Notes: generated by a model not told the origin, from the letters alone. 64,000 nucleotides of DNA from an uncultured Rhodospirillales bacterium (GCA_937926175.1 CALANV010000050.1:1-64000); one strand, 5' to 3'. Counted from the first letter of the stretch, positions 33,785 to 43,094 are shown. Made by a program: numbers and translations.

Positions 33785-34816
33785 TTAATCTATGTCGGCC
33801 GGCGCCGCGTTGCCAGAGTGCACGGTAGCCGTTTGGACGGCCATGTCGGGCAGCTCTGCCGCGGCGAAGATCGGATCCGCATTGAGCGCGTGCAGCTCGG
33901 CGTCGGGCACGCTGAATGCAATCTTGGCTACGGCATTGAATTCCACCATGTCATGGTCCAGACCGGTGTCGCGGCAGGCCCGCGCCAGCCCGGTGAGAGC
34001 GGCGTCGGCGATCTCGGCGAAGTCGACGATGTAAGGGCCCGGTCCGATACATGTCAGGCGTCTCGCCAAGGCCTCGTCGGGATGGTCGAATGCCCAACGA
34101 CAATGGTCGGCATCCCGGGAATGCACGCCACGGCAACGCAACGGCCGTGCCGCGTGGATAGAGCGGGTGCCGTCGACCAGGAACGCGCATGGCTGCTTGA
34201 GGCGCGCGCTCGATCGGAGAAAGGTCGCGCACGCGGTCATCGAGGGCGGAGAGCCGCCGCATGAGTGCCGCGCGGGCATCCGTAGCAAAGGCGTGCTCGA
34301 CATACCGAACGACGGCAAAGACCTCGGCCGGCAGCACGGCCACGAGCCGGTGGCAGCACCAGGAACAACCGGGTCGGCAGGCGATTGGGGCGGCGTCCGC
34401 GACGTCGACGCGAGGTCGCACGACAGCCCATACGCGGTCGGCATGGGCCTGTGCAGCCTGCGCCATCGCCGACATTCGGCGCTCGCGGGGTGCGTCGCAC
34501 GCGGCGTCGAGTGCCGCGAAGTAAACGGCGTTCTGGATCTCGCCGGCCTTGATCCGCGGCCCGATTCCGCCGTCCGGCGGCGTCGCCGGACGGGGCGGCG
34601 GTTTTGGGGGAGCCGCCACGCGCAGCGAAGGCACGATTGGCACTGCATGCCGGCGCGGAACCGGCACCGGGCGGCTGTGAAATGCAAGGAACGCAAAGGC
34701 ATCGGCTGCATCGAAGCCCGGCGTGTCCCGTCGGGGGCCGCTACGGCTTCGGCGCCTCTGGTTCTTATGGTGCGTCTGGTAAGCCTGGAGCGGCGACGAC
34801 GCTCCTTCCGATTCAT
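33785..34816 (-). pseudogene. YkgJ-family cysteine-cluster protein, frameshifted
   Basis: One frame holds the first half of a YkgJ-type metal-binding protein, IQNAVYFAALDAACDA through ACRPGCSWCCHRLVAVLPAE and LSPIERA. Near 34201-34209 the similarity passes to a second frame, LKQPCAFLVDGTRSIHAARP then LRCRGVHSRDADHC, which runs to the stop at 33785. The break is in a GCGCGCGC run; adding one GC pair would restore ERARLKQPC, so dinucleotide slippage fits. One expected cysteine (G-x-C-x-I-Y) is Arg here, hinting at real decay. The 5' start is uncertain, so the right limit is approximate. Confidence 0.7.
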
Positions 34817-34913
34817 GCAACGATTGTGGCCGATTCGGGGACGCTACTACTAGTGGCAGCATCGCTTGTCGCCCGACTCCCGGCTTATGCGAGCGTCCGT
34901 TGCTTCTTCCGGT

Positions 34914-34950
34914 GGAAAAAAGTGGGCGCGCCGCCGGTCGCGGCGCGCCC
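34914..34950 (-). terminator. Rho-independent terminator of icd
   Basis: GGGCGCGCCGC (34924-34934), loop CGGTC, and GCGGCGCGCCC (34940-34950) make an 11-bp perfect stem. On the minus strand it is followed by ACTTTTTT (complement of the A-run at 34916-34921), 37 bases beyond the icd stop. Confidence 0.92.
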
Positions 34951-34986
34951 CTCGCACAGTGCATCTTGATGTCGGGGCGTCTTATG

Positions 34987-36204
34987 TCAGGCGCCCATCG
35001 CCTTCTTGAGGTTCTCGTCGATCTTGTCGAGGAACTGGTTCGTATTTAGCCACTTCTGGTCCGGTGAGATCAGGACGGCGAGGTCCTTGGTCATGTAACC
35101 GGCCTCCACCGTCTCGATGCACACGCGCTCCAGCGTCTCGGCGAACTTGACCACGTCCGGCGTGTTGTCAAAGCGGCCGCGATAGGCCAGGCCCCGCGTC
35201 CAGGCGAAGATCGAGGCAATGGGATTGGTCGACGTCTCCTTGCCCTTCTGCCATTCGCGGTAATGGCGCGTGACGGTACCGTGCGCGGCCTCGGCCTCGA
35301 CCGTCTGGCCGTCGGGCGTCATCAGGACCGAAGTCATGAGCCCGAGTGAGCCGTAGCCCTGGGCGACCAGATCGGACTGCACGTCGCCGTCGTAGTTTTT
35401 CGCTGCCCAGACGAATCCGCCCGACCATTTCAGCGCGGAGGCCACCATGTCGTCGATCAGGCGGTGCTCGTAGACGATGCCCTTTTCCTTGAACTTGTCG
35501 GCGAACTCGTTCTGGTACACTTCCTCGAAGATGTCCTTGAAGCGCCCGTCATACGCCTTGAGGATGGTGTTCTTGGTCGAGAGGTAGACCGGATAGCCGC
35601 GCATCAATCCGTAGTTCATGCAGGCGCGCGCGAACCCGCGGATCGATTCGTCGAGGTTGTACATGGCGAGCGCAACGCCCGGCCCCGGGAACTCGAACAC
35701 CTCGTGATGGATCTTCGTGGTGCCGTCGTTCGACTTGAAGGTGATCGACAGTTTGCCGGCCGCTGGCACGACGAAATCCGTCGCGCGATACTGGTCGCCG
35801 AAGGCATGGCGGCCGACGATGATCGGCTTGGTCCAGCCGGGCACCAGGCGCGGCACGTTCTTGATGACGATGGGCTCGCGGAAGATGGTGCCGTCGAGGA
35901 TGTTGCGGATCGTCCCGTTCGGCGACTTCCACATCTTCTTGAGGTTGAATTCCTTGACGCGGGCCTCGTCGGGCGTGATCGTCGCGCACTTGACGCCGAC
36001 GCGGTATTTCTTGATGGCATTCGCCGCTTCGACGGTGACCTTGTCGTCAGTCCTGTCGCGGTTCTCGATGCCGAGGTCGAAGTACTTCAGATCGACGTCC
36101 AGGTAGGGGAGAATCAGACGTTCGCGGATCATCTTCCAGATGATCCGGGTCATCTCGTCGCCGTCGAGTTCGACGATCGGATTGGCGACCTTTATTTTCT
36201 TCAT
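34987..36204 (-). CDS. icd: NADP-dependent isocitrate dehydrogenase
   Basis: It oxidatively decarboxylates isocitrate to 2-oxoglutarate in the citric acid cycle. The 405-residue protein is of the eukaryote-like homodimeric class typical of alphaproteobacteria: IVELDGDEMTRIIWKMIRE, the isocitrate-binding SPNGTIRNILDGTIFREPI, YDGDVQSDLVAQGYGSLGLM with metal-binding Asp residues, and EAAHGTVTRHYR. Its own terminator lies downstream. Confidence 0.97.
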   Translation of the reverse strand: MKKIKVANPIVELDGDEMTRIIWKMIRERLILPYLDVDLKYFDLGIENRDRTDDKVTVEAANAIKKYRVGVKCATITPDEARVKEFNLKKMWKSPNGTIRNILDGTIFREPIVIKNVPRLVPGWTKPIIVGRHAFGDQYRATDFVVPAAGKLSITFKSNDGTTKIHHEVFEFPGPGVALAMYNLDESIRGFARACMNYGLMRGYPVYLSTKNTILKAYDGRFKDIFEEVYQNEFADKFKEKGIVYEHRLIDDMVASALKWSGGFVWAAKNYDGDVQSDLVAQGYGSLGLMTSVLMTPDGQTVEAEAAHGTVTRHYREWQKGKETSTNPIASIFAWTRGLAYRGRFDNTPDVVKFAETLERVCIETVEAGYMTKDLAVLISPDQKWLNTNQFLDKIDENLKKAMGA

Positions 36205-36312
36205 GTTCAGCTAACTCCGGAAAATGCCACGGGCGCGCGCGGCTTTTTAGCGTACTCGGTGGCAGAAGTCATGGCCTCGATCATGGCCCGGGGCCAGCCT
36301 CTCCATACGCAG

Positions 36313-36897
36313 CTACAGCTTGCGGGGCTGAGACGGAACCATGGGAGGACGGGCCCCGGCGATGGCCGGCAGAATGTCTTCGACCGTACCCACGACTGTG
36401 AAGAAATCCCGGAACTCCGGCCGCGCATACTGCGCATCGATGATCGACTCGATGAGCTTGAGCAGCGGATCCCAATAGCCACCGAGATTGCAGACCACCA
36501 CCGGCTTGTCATGGAGGCGGAGCTGGCGCCAGGTCAGGACTTCGAACATCTCGTCCAACGTACCCGGACCGCCCGGCAGCACGGCGAATGCATCCGAGCG
36601 GCGGAACATGGCCTCCTTTCGGGTATGCATGCTTTCGACGACGATGAGTTCGCTGACGGCCCCGTGGCCGACTTCCGCCTGGATCAGATGATCGGGGATG
36701 ATTCCCGTGACACGGCCGCCGGCCGACAGCGCCGCGTCGGCAATGACCCCCATCAGGCCGACCCGTCCGCCGCCGAAAACCAGCTCGATCCCCTTTGCCG
36801 CGAGAATGCGTCCGAGTTTCGCGGCTGCGACGCGATGTTCCTTGGCGCCGAGGTCCGAGGACCCACAATAGACACAGAGCGATCGAATTTCCGTCAT
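36313..36897 (-). CDS. LOG-family protein (TIGR00730), nucleoside 5'-monophosphate phosphoribohydrolase-like
   Basis: A 194-residue Rossmann-fold protein starting MTEIRSLCVYCGSSDLG, with ELVFGGGRVGLMGVIAD and the signature MHTRKEAMFRRSDAF then VLPGGPGTLDEMFEVLTW, where PGGxGTxxE is the catalytic loop. Once called lysine decarboxylase, the family releases bases from cytokinin-type nucleotides or AMP. It is divergent from the cytochrome c' gene and 108 bases upstream of icd. Confidence 0.92.
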   Translation of the reverse strand: MTEIRSLCVYCGSSDLGAKEHRVAAAKLGRILAAKGIELVFGGGRVGLMGVIADAALSAGGRVTGIIPDHLIQAEVGHGAVSELIVVESMHTRKEAMFRRSDAFAVLPGGPGTLDEMFEVLTWRQLRLHDKPVVVCNLGGYWDPLLKLIESIIDAQYARPEFRDFFTVVGTVEDILPAIAGARPPMVPSQPRKL

Positions 36898-37035
36898 TCA
36901 GCCATCGTACTTATAACGGGGGCCCCGCAGGCGGGGCATGGTTGAGGGGTTTTCCGACAGCACCTATCATAGATCGGCATGACAAACCAATCGTCGACCG
37001 GGGGAATAAACTGATAAGTCTAGTGTTTTTGTCCT

Positions 37036-37070
37036 CGGGTGACTCGCTGCGAATGACGGCGAATCACCCG
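37036..37070 (+). promoter_or_regulatory. Long stem-loop in the leader of the cytochrome c' gene
   Basis: CGGGTGA-C-TCGC (37036-37047) pairs with GCGA-A-TCACCCG (37059-37070): 11 base pairs with one internal mismatch and an 11-base loop. It ends 33 bases before the cytochrome c' ATG. There is no T-run, so it may be an mRNA leader structure or an operator-like inverted repeat rather than a terminator. Confidence 0.5.
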
Positions 37071-37103
37071 AATTGCGGAGCAAAGCACATCCAAGGGGGA
37101 AGA

Positions 37104-37574
37104 ATGACCAGAGTTTGGTTCGGTCTGGCGGCGATCGCCGCGGTTGCTCTGGTGGGCGGTTTCGCCGTCGCCGAGGCGCAGACCGGCGCCGCACAGCAGA
37201 TCGCGCAGCGTCAGGACATGATGAAGGCGAACGGGCAAGCGATGCGCACACTGACACCGATGGTCCGCGGTGAAGCCGCGTGGAACCAGCAGGCAGCCGT
37301 CCAGGCGGCGACTACGCTCCATAACTCGGCGCGCCAGATTCCCGCGATCTTCCCGGAGGGCACCGGCCCGGATGCCGGCAAGACCGATGCGCTGCCGTCC
37401 ATCTGGCAAAACTGGGCCGACTTCCAGGCAAAAGCCAAGGCGATGGAGACGGAAAGCGCAAAGCTGCTCGAGCTGGCCAATGCCGGCGATGAGGCAGGGT
37501 TCAAGGCGCAGTTTCCGAATGTCGGCCGCACCTGCGGCGGTTGCCACGAGCATTATCGGGCGAAGAGGAACTAG
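37104..37574 (+). CDS. Cytochrome c' (class II c-type cytochrome)
   Basis: A 156-residue periplasmic protein with a signal peptide (about 1-25, cleaved after VAEA). The C-terminal heme motif CGGCHEHYR is at 144-152, the class II position, and the rest is a four-helix bundle. Cytochromes c' bind NO and CO at a five-coordinate heme and may buffer nitrosative stress. The ATG at 37104 is preceded by AAGGGGGAAG. The diheme cytochrome gene follows after 12 bases. Confidence 0.93.
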   Translation: MTRVWFGLAAIAAVALVGGFAVAEAQTGAAQQIAQRQDMMKANGQAMRTLTPMVRGEAAWNQQAAVQAATTLHNSARQIPAIFPEGTGPDAGKTDALPSIWQNWADFQAKAKAMETESAKLLELANAGDEAGFKAQFPNVGRTCGGCHEHYRAKRN

Positions 37575-37586
37575 TCGGAGGATCAG

Positions 37587-38504
37587 GTGCGGCCGCAACG
37601 TTTCTGGCGGACCTTTGCGGTCGCATCCGTTCTCGCTTTCGCTGCCTGCACATTGCCAGCGGCAGCGCAGGCGCCGGATCGCGAGGCCGTACGGCGCGGC
37701 GAGTATCTCTTCAACGCCGGCGGCTGTCTCGGCTGCCATACGGACGTCAAAGGCGGCGGACCGCCGCTCGCCGGCGGCCGTGCCCTGCGCACGCCGTTCG
37801 GAACGTTCTACGGACCGAACATCACGCCGGATCCGGACCACGGGATCGGCCGATGGACGGAGGCCGATTTCATTCGGGCCATGCGCGAGGGCGTTCGACC
37901 GGATGGCGCCCACTACTATCCGGTGTTCCCGTACACCTCGTTCACGGGCATGACGGACGGCGACCTGCGCGATCTCTGGGCCTATCTCCGTTCGGTTCCG
38001 CCGGTCGCACGGCCGAACCGGGCGCACGAGGTCAAGTTTCCCTTCGGTTTTCGGCCGTTGCTGACCATCTGGAAGTGGTTGAACTTCACGCCCGGTCCGT
38101 TCTCGCCGGACGGTACGCGGCCGCCGGCGGTCAATCGCGGCGCCTATCTCGTCCAGGCGGTCGCGCATTGCGGCGAATGTCACACCCCCCGCGATGCGCT
38201 CGGTGGACTCGACTCGTCGCGTCTGCTGGCGGGTACACCGGACGGCCCGGATGGTGAGCGCGTGCCGAACATCACGCCGCACCCGGAGACCGGCATCGGC
38301 ACCTGGAGTGCTGCTGATTTACTCGACCTCCTCAAGCTCGGCATGACGCCGGACGGCGACTTCGTCGGCGGTTCGATGGGGGAAGTCGTGCGCAACACGA
38401 CGAGCAAGTTGAGCGACGACGATCAGCGCGCGGTCGTGGCCTATCTGCGGTCGCTGCCGCCCATCGAGAATCGCGTCACCCGCAGGCAGAACACGCCAGA
38501 GTAG
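37587..38504 (+). CDS. Diheme c-type cytochrome (alcohol-dehydrogenase subunit-like)
   Basis: A 305-residue exported protein with a signal peptide ending near LPAAAQA (about 28). Two heme sites are visible: GGCLGCHTDVKGG (about 46-58) and AHCGECHTPRDALG. Each is followed by an axial Met region, and by NITPDPDHGIGRWTEADF and NITPHPETGIGTWSAADL, which are typical of cytochromes serving membrane-bound dehydrogenases. Its start is GTG 37587, 12 bases after the cytochrome c' stop, so the two probably share one transcript. Confidence 0.9.
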   Translation: MRPQRFWRTFAVASVLAFAACTLPAAAQAPDREAVRRGEYLFNAGGCLGCHTDVKGGGPPLAGGRALRTPFGTFYGPNITPDPDHGIGRWTEADFIRAMREGVRPDGAHYYPVFPYTSFTGMTDGDLRDLWAYLRSVPPVARPNRAHEVKFPFGFRPLLTIWKWLNFTPGPFSPDGTRPPAVNRGAYLVQAVAHCGECHTPRDALGGLDSSRLLAGTPDGPDGERVPNITPHPETGIGTWSAADLLDLLKLGMTPDGDFVGGSMGEVVRNTTSKLSDDDQRAVVAYLRSLPPIENRVTRRQNTPE

Positions 38505-38642
38505 AAGCATCGATCGCGCCAAACGCCGGTTGCGCGTGATGGCGGCTTTGACCTATGGTGCAAACGGACCGTGTCCGAATCGCGAGCGGCGAAGCTTTGC
38601 CGTGCCCTGTGGTCACGGTCGGGGCAACTGTCGGAACGGCGT

Positions 38643-39671
38643 GTGAATCGTTTCATCGTAATTGGCCTCGTCGGTCTTGCGATGGTCATCGGCGGCATCG
38701 TCTGGGCGTGGCAGCATCTCGCCCAGGACGAGGATCCCGGCGGACCGTCCGTGGCCCACGCGCCGGCGTCGGAACCGCAGCTTGCCGCCACGGAAGCGCA
38801 GACGGAGATGCACGCGCCGCCGATTTCGGCGCCAGAGCTTCCGAGCTTCGATGTCGTTCGCGTCAATCCGGCCGGTGATGCGGTGATCGCGGGCCGCGCC
38901 GCACCGAACGCCGAGGTCATCATCATGGACGGCGAGCGCGAAATCGGCCGCGCCCAGGCCGACGGACGCGGCGAATGGGTGTTCGTGCCCAACGAGCCGC
39001 TGCCGTCCGGCGCGCGCGAACTGAGCCTCTCCGCGCAGCTTCCGGACGGATCGACCGTCAGGTCCGACCAGGTCGTGGTGCTGGCCGTGCCGGAGCGCGG
39101 CCAGGACTTGGCCGGCCGTCCGGCAACGGGCGAAACGTCGTCGCTGGCGGTCGCAACGTCCCGCGACGGCGCGGCCGGCAGCCGCGTGCTGCAAGGGCCG
39201 GTCGACCGGAGCGACGGGGCGTCCCGACTGGCGCTCGAGACCATCGATTACGGCGAGCAGGGACACGTTACGCTTAGCGGTCGTGCGCCGCCCGGGTCCG
39301 AGGTTCAGGTTTATCTGGACAACAAGTCGCTCGGCCGCGCGGTTGCTGACCCCAATGGGGATTGGACATTGGTCCCGGACATGGAGATCGCGCCCGGCAC
39401 CTATACGGTGCGCGTCGATCAGCTCGGACCGCAGGGTAAGGTCGCCGCCCGAATCGAGCTTCCCTTCATGCGCGAAGCCCCCTCACGTCAGCTCGCGGCC
39501 AGTCCCGGGCGCGTCGTCGTGCAACCGGGCAACTCGCTGTGGCGGATCGCACGGCGGACCTATGGCGAGGGCATCCGGTTTATCGAGATTTACGAGGCGA
39601 ACAAGGCACAGATCCGCGATCCTGACCTGATCTATCCAGGCCAGGTCTTCGTCCTGCCGCAAACACACTGA
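38643..39671 (+). CDS. LysM-domain protein with membrane anchor and Ig-like repeats
   Basis: From GTG 38643 the protein has 342 residues: an N-terminal membrane helix (RFIVIGLVGLAMVIGGIVWAW), a Pro/Ala-rich linker, two Ig-like repeats with matching AEVIIMDGEREIGRAQADG and SEVQVYLDNKSLGRAVADPN, and a C-terminal LysM domain (VVVQPGNSLWRIARRTYG to LIYPGQVFVLP). It probably sits in the periplasm bound to peptidoglycan. An earlier GTG at 38571 is possible but has no ribosome site. Function unknown. Confidence 0.85.
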   Translation: MNRFIVIGLVGLAMVIGGIVWAWQHLAQDEDPGGPSVAHAPASEPQLAATEAQTEMHAPPISAPELPSFDVVRVNPAGDAVIAGRAAPNAEVIIMDGEREIGRAQADGRGEWVFVPNEPLPSGARELSLSAQLPDGSTVRSDQVVVLAVPERGQDLAGRPATGETSSLAVATSRDGAAGSRVLQGPVDRSDGASRLALETIDYGEQGHVTLSGRAPPGSEVQVYLDNKSLGRAVADPNGDWTLVPDMEIAPGTYTVRVDQLGPQGKVAARIELPFMREAPSRQLAASPGRVVVQPGNSLWRIARRTYGEGIRFIEIYEANKAQIRDPDLIYPGQVFVLPQTH

Positions 39672-39680
39672 TGGGCAGCG

Positions 39681-40175
39681 TCAGACCGCGCGATTGTTGG
39701 CCGGTGTTGCACTCGCGAGCAGTTCGGCGAGCCGGCGCAGCGACGGCCTGAGCTTGAGCAGCGCTTCGGTCATCGACGTCAGCAGCGCCACGGGCGTAAC
39801 CGGCTGCGGCACGACGACGTTGCCGCGGACGACAAGATTGATGGCGTCATCTAGGTCGATACGCAGACCGGACGAACCGGTCTGGGCTGCGACGAGGGCC
39901 TGGATGGCGGTTCGCGCGGTGAGCGACTCCGCGCTGTAGGGCAGTGGGCCGAGTTCGGCCGTCAGGACGATGATCCAATCGCCGTGAGCCGGTCGCGCTT
40001 CGGCCGTGAAGGTCGCGCCCTCGAAGTCGAAGCTGAACGAAAGGCGCTGGCGCGGGGTGCGTTGGACAGTGCCATCGGGGCCGATCCTGACGTTATCGAC
40101 GAGGATGGCGAGTCCGTCGGACGCAAGCACTTCCAGCGTCCGCGGCGAATGTCCCTGCAATCGGACCGATTCCAT
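39681..40175 (-). CDS. Conserved hypothetical protein (164 aa)
   Basis: No family is recognised. The protein starts MESVRLQGHSPRTLEVLASD, then has a beta-rich part (RLSFSFDFEGATFTAEARPA, WIIVLTAELGPLPY) and a helical C-terminus rich in Leu and Ala. No signal peptide or membrane helix. It is convergent with the LysM gene (9 bases apart) and divergent from psd, with a 170-base gap that should hold both promoters. Confidence 0.65.
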   Translation of the reverse strand: MESVRLQGHSPRTLEVLASDGLAILVDNVRIGPDGTVQRTPRQRLSFSFDFEGATFTAEARPAHGDWIIVLTAELGPLPYSAESLTARTAIQALVAAQTGSSGLRIDLDDAINLVVRGNVVVPQPVTPVALLTSMTEALLKLRPSLRRLAELLASATPANNRAV

Positions 40176-40345
40176 GAAGCCAATACCTCTTGTCCGGAGA
40201 CATATTGGGGCAAATCTGCTTTAAGGAAGCGTAAAGCGCCGTGCCGTACGGCCGTTTAAGCCTTCATTCCGGCAGGCGGGCCGGTAGAATGCGGGCGGTT
40301 CGCGCAAAGACAGATCCGAAATCGAAGACGTAATACCCAAGACCG

Positions 40346-41041
40346 ATGAGTGAAGCCCTCAAGTCCGTGGTTGCCCCGATTCACCCGGCGGGGTTTCCGT
40401 TCATCGCGATCGCTGCCATCGGTACGGTAATCCTCGGCTGGATCTGGTCGCCGCTCGGCTGGCTCGGCGCCGCGGCGACGGCATGGGTCACGTATTTCTT
40501 TCGCGATCCGGATCGGGTCACGCCGACGCGCCCGGGGTTGATCGTCAGTCCGGCGGACGGTCGCGTCCAGCCGATCGTGCGCGCTGTTCCGCCGCCCGAG
40601 CTTGGCATGGGCGATCAGGAACTGACGCGCGTCAGCATCTTTCTCAATATTTTCGATGTGCACGTGAACCGGGTGCCGGCCGACGGCGAGGTCGTCGCCG
40701 TACACTACCGGCCCGGCAAGTTCATCAATGCCGCGCTCGACAAGGCCAGCGAGGAGAACGAGCGCATGGCGGTCCGGTTGCGCATGCCGGATGGGCGCGA
40801 AATCGCGTTTGTGCAAATCGCCGGTCTCGTCGCGCGGCGCATCGTGTGCGAGCTCAAGCCGGGTCAGGCCGTGAAGAGTGGTTCACGATTCGGCTTGATC
40901 CGCTTCGGCAGTCGGCTCGACGTCTACTTGCCGGACGGCGTGGCGCCGCTGGTCGTCGCGGGTCAGCGCGCAGTCGCCGGCGAGACCGTTTTGGCCGATC
41001 TTACCTCGGGCGAGCCGGCCCGCATCGGAGAGGTGCGTTGA
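40346..41041 (+). CDS. psd: Phosphatidylserine decarboxylase proenzyme
   Basis: It makes phosphatidylethanolamine. The 231-residue protein is the short PSD-A type: an N-terminal membrane-associated segment (about 14-50), VSPADGRVQPI with catalytic Asp, SIFLNIFDVHVNRVP with His, and the self-cleavage site SGSRFGLIRFGSRLDVYLP, expected between Gly188 and Ser189 to form the pyruvoyl group. Its stop overlaps the pssA start by one base. Confidence 0.96.
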   Translation: MSEALKSVVAPIHPAGFPFIAIAAIGTVILGWIWSPLGWLGAAATAWVTYFFRDPDRVTPTRPGLIVSPADGRVQPIVRAVPPPELGMGDQELTRVSIFLNIFDVHVNRVPADGEVVAVHYRPGKFINAALDKASEENERMAVRLRMPDGREIAFVQIAGLVARRIVCELKPGQAVKSGSRFGLIRFGSRLDVYLPDGVAPLVVAGQRAVAGETVLADLTSGEPARIGEVR

Positions 41042-41916
41042 TGCTGCGTCCCGACACGCCGCAATTCGGGCGGTTGAAGTTGCGGCGGCCGCGGCTGAAG
41101 CGGCCAACCATGAATCAGCTCGTTCCCAACGCGCTTACCGTCGGTGCCCTGTGCGCAGGGCTTACGGCGATCCGCTTCGGGTTGATGGAGCGCTGGGACC
41201 TGGCCGTGTTCGCGATCGTCGTCGCGGGCATTTTCGACGGGCTGGACGGCCGTATGGCGCGGTTGTTGGGCGGTACGTCCAAGTTCGGCGCGGAGCTCGA
41301 TTCGCTGTCCGACTTCGTGAGTTTCGGCGCGGCGCCGGCGGTACTGCTCTACATGTGGACGATGCATCAGTTCGGCGGGATCGGCTGGGCGATCGTGCTT
41401 GTCTTCGCGGTATGCACGGCGCTTCGTCTCGCGCGATTCAATACGGCACTCGGCGATCCCAGCCCACCGCCTTGGGCGCGCTACTACTTCACCGGCGTGC
41501 CGGCGCCGGCCGGCGCCGGACTTGTGCTGCTGCCCATGATGATCACATTGGAATTCGGTCCCGGCTTTTTCGACCGGCCGAGCGTGAATGCGGTGGTCCT
41601 GGTGGCGATCGCCCTGCTGATGATCAGCCGTCTGCCGACATTCTCGATCAAGCAGATCCGCATCCCGCCGTCGTTCATGCTGCCGACCCTGCTTTTCGTG
41701 GGAATCATGGTCGCAGCACTCGCCAGTGCGCCATTCACTACGTTCATCTGCGTGGGGGTGATCTATCTGTTGAGCATCCCGGTTTCGGTCTGGACGCAGA
41801 TGCGTGCTCGTCGCTTGGCGCCGGCATCGGCGGACATGACGCCGGCACCGTCACTGCCGGCTGCAGAGGCTGAGGAAGCCCCGGCGCCCCAGCAGCGCCC
41901 CAACGAACCGGTCTGA
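41041..41916 (+). CDS. pssA: CDP-diacylglycerol-serine O-phosphatidyltransferase
   Basis: It makes phosphatidylserine, the substrate of Psd. The 291-residue membrane enzyme has the CDP-alcohol phosphotransferase motif at FDGLDGRMARLLGGTSKFG then AELDSLSDFVSFG, with the DG-AR-G-D-D spacing intact, and about eight membrane helices. A Pro/Ala/Glu-rich cytoplasmic tail follows. It is translationally coupled to psd (TGATG). Confidence 0.95.
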   Translation: MLRPDTPQFGRLKLRRPRLKRPTMNQLVPNALTVGALCAGLTAIRFGLMERWDLAVFAIVVAGIFDGLDGRMARLLGGTSKFGAELDSLSDFVSFGAAPAVLLYMWTMHQFGGIGWAIVLVFAVCTALRLARFNTALGDPSPPPWARYYFTGVPAPAGAGLVLLPMMITLEFGPGFFDRPSVNAVVLVAIALLMISRLPTFSIKQIRIPPSFMLPTLLFVGIMVAALASAPFTTFICVGVIYLLSIPVSVWTQMRARRLAPASADMTPAPSLPAAEAEEAPAPQQRPNEPV

Positions 41917-41942
41917 GAGGTCGGTGCGCCCGATCGCTGCCG

Positions 41943-42650
41943 TCAGGACGGACCGAAATCGCCCGGTGACGCATCGGTGCGGTGCAGGCGCGATAGTCGG
42001 TCCGCGACGCGCGTCGGCTCCGGGATTCGATATCGCGGCGCACAGGCCAGCACGTAAACGATCGCCGTCTCCAGGCTGATGCGATGACCGACGGAGACGA
42101 AGATCGGCCGTGTACTCGCCCGGGTCCGCAGGGCAGCTCCGACGATCTGGTCGCCGACCGTGAGCGGCGACCAGGCGCCACGCGTCGGCGCAGGCTCGAC
42201 ATAGTGGCCGACGAGGCGCGATTTCGCCGCGCCGATCGTCGGGATGTCGGCCAGCAGGCCGATATGGGCGGCGATACCGAGGCGCCGCGGATGCGCGATT
42301 CCCTGACCGTCGACAAACAGGAGATCGGGCTTGGTCTCGAGCTTCGCGAGCGCCGCTAGCATGACCGGCGCCTCGCGGAACGACAGCAAACCGGGGACGT
42401 ATGGAAACGTGACACGTTCAGCGGCGAACGCCGTCTCGACGGGTGCCAGATCCGGATAGCGAAGCAACGCCGCAGCCGCATACATCCGGCTCTCGTGCGG
42501 CGCCTCATGGGCATCCAGTCCGGCGACATATCTCACGGGCCCGAGGCGGTCGGACGTGACGACGTGCGACCGCAGGACAGATTGGAGGCGCCGGGCTTCG
42601 TCGGGCGAGGTCGGCCATGTCGTCGGGAGTCGAAGAGTCTTTGTGTTCAT
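41943..42650 (-). CDS. nfi: Endonuclease V
   Basis: It nicks DNA (or RNA) next to deoxyinosine. The 235-residue protein has RYVAGLDAHE with catalytic Asp46, YVPGLLSFREAP with Glu93 and LLFVDGQGIAHPRRLGIAAH with Asp114, the complete metal triad, and GAAKSRLVGHY for DNA binding. It is convergent with pssA, 26 bases apart. The usual VDVSY strand is LDAHE here, an acceptable variation. Confidence 0.92.
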   Translation of the reverse strand: MNTKTLRLPTTWPTSPDEARRLQSVLRSHVVTSDRLGPVRYVAGLDAHEAPHESRMYAAAALLRYPDLAPVETAFAAERVTFPYVPGLLSFREAPVMLAALAKLETKPDLLFVDGQGIAHPRRLGIAAHIGLLADIPTIGAAKSRLVGHYVEPAPTRGAWSPLTVGDQIVGAALRTRASTRPIFVSVGHRISLETAIVYVLACAPRYRIPEPTRVADRLSRLHRTDASPGDFGPS

Positions 42651-42704
42651 CGTCGCCTCGTCATGACCGAACGCCGCGAAACGTTCGCCGTTTCCACATG
42701 ACGG

Positions 42705-42915
42705 GTGAAGCCTGAGATCGCCCGCAACGTCCAGGAAGCGGCGAAGGGGACAAGGCAGGTCTCGGCCAACATCATCGCCGTGAACCAGACCGCCGGCGAG
42801 ACGGGGCGGCCGCGGCGCAGGAGCTGGCCTCGTCGGAAGGGCTCGGCCGGCAGGCCGACGTGCTTCGCGCCGAAATCGGCCAGGTTCCTCGATAAGGTCA
42901 GGGTCGCGTCGAGCC
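42705..42915 (+). pseudogene. Remnant of a methyl-accepting chemotaxis protein C-terminus
   Basis: The first frame reads KPEIARNVQEAAKGTRQVSA then NIIAVNQTAGETG, the adaptation end of a chemoreceptor signalling domain. After about 42800 the match continues in a second frame (AAAAQELASSEGLGRQADVL then RAEIG) and after about 42885 in a third (RFLDKVRVA), so one base is lost and one gained. Only about 70 residues of a protein normally over 500 residues remain. No upstream receptor sequence is present. Confidence 0.78.
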
Positions 42916-43094
42916 TGGTGGCAGGCGGATCATGCCGGACCGCATGCAGAGCACGGTGGTCCGGCCGGTCGCGCGACTGGTGGCAGGGTGAAGGCCGTCC
43001 GGGTGGCGCGAGCGGCTTGTGTTCCTGTTTTGTTCCGTATAAACTGGATGCCCGGATCTGGCTATGGGTCACCGGGTAATGCAGGGTTAATGCC

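Noticed and set aside
34167..34853. Plus-strand open frame over the YkgJ remnant
   Set aside because: Cysteine-cluster motifs occur on the minus strand; the plus frame shows no family pattern.
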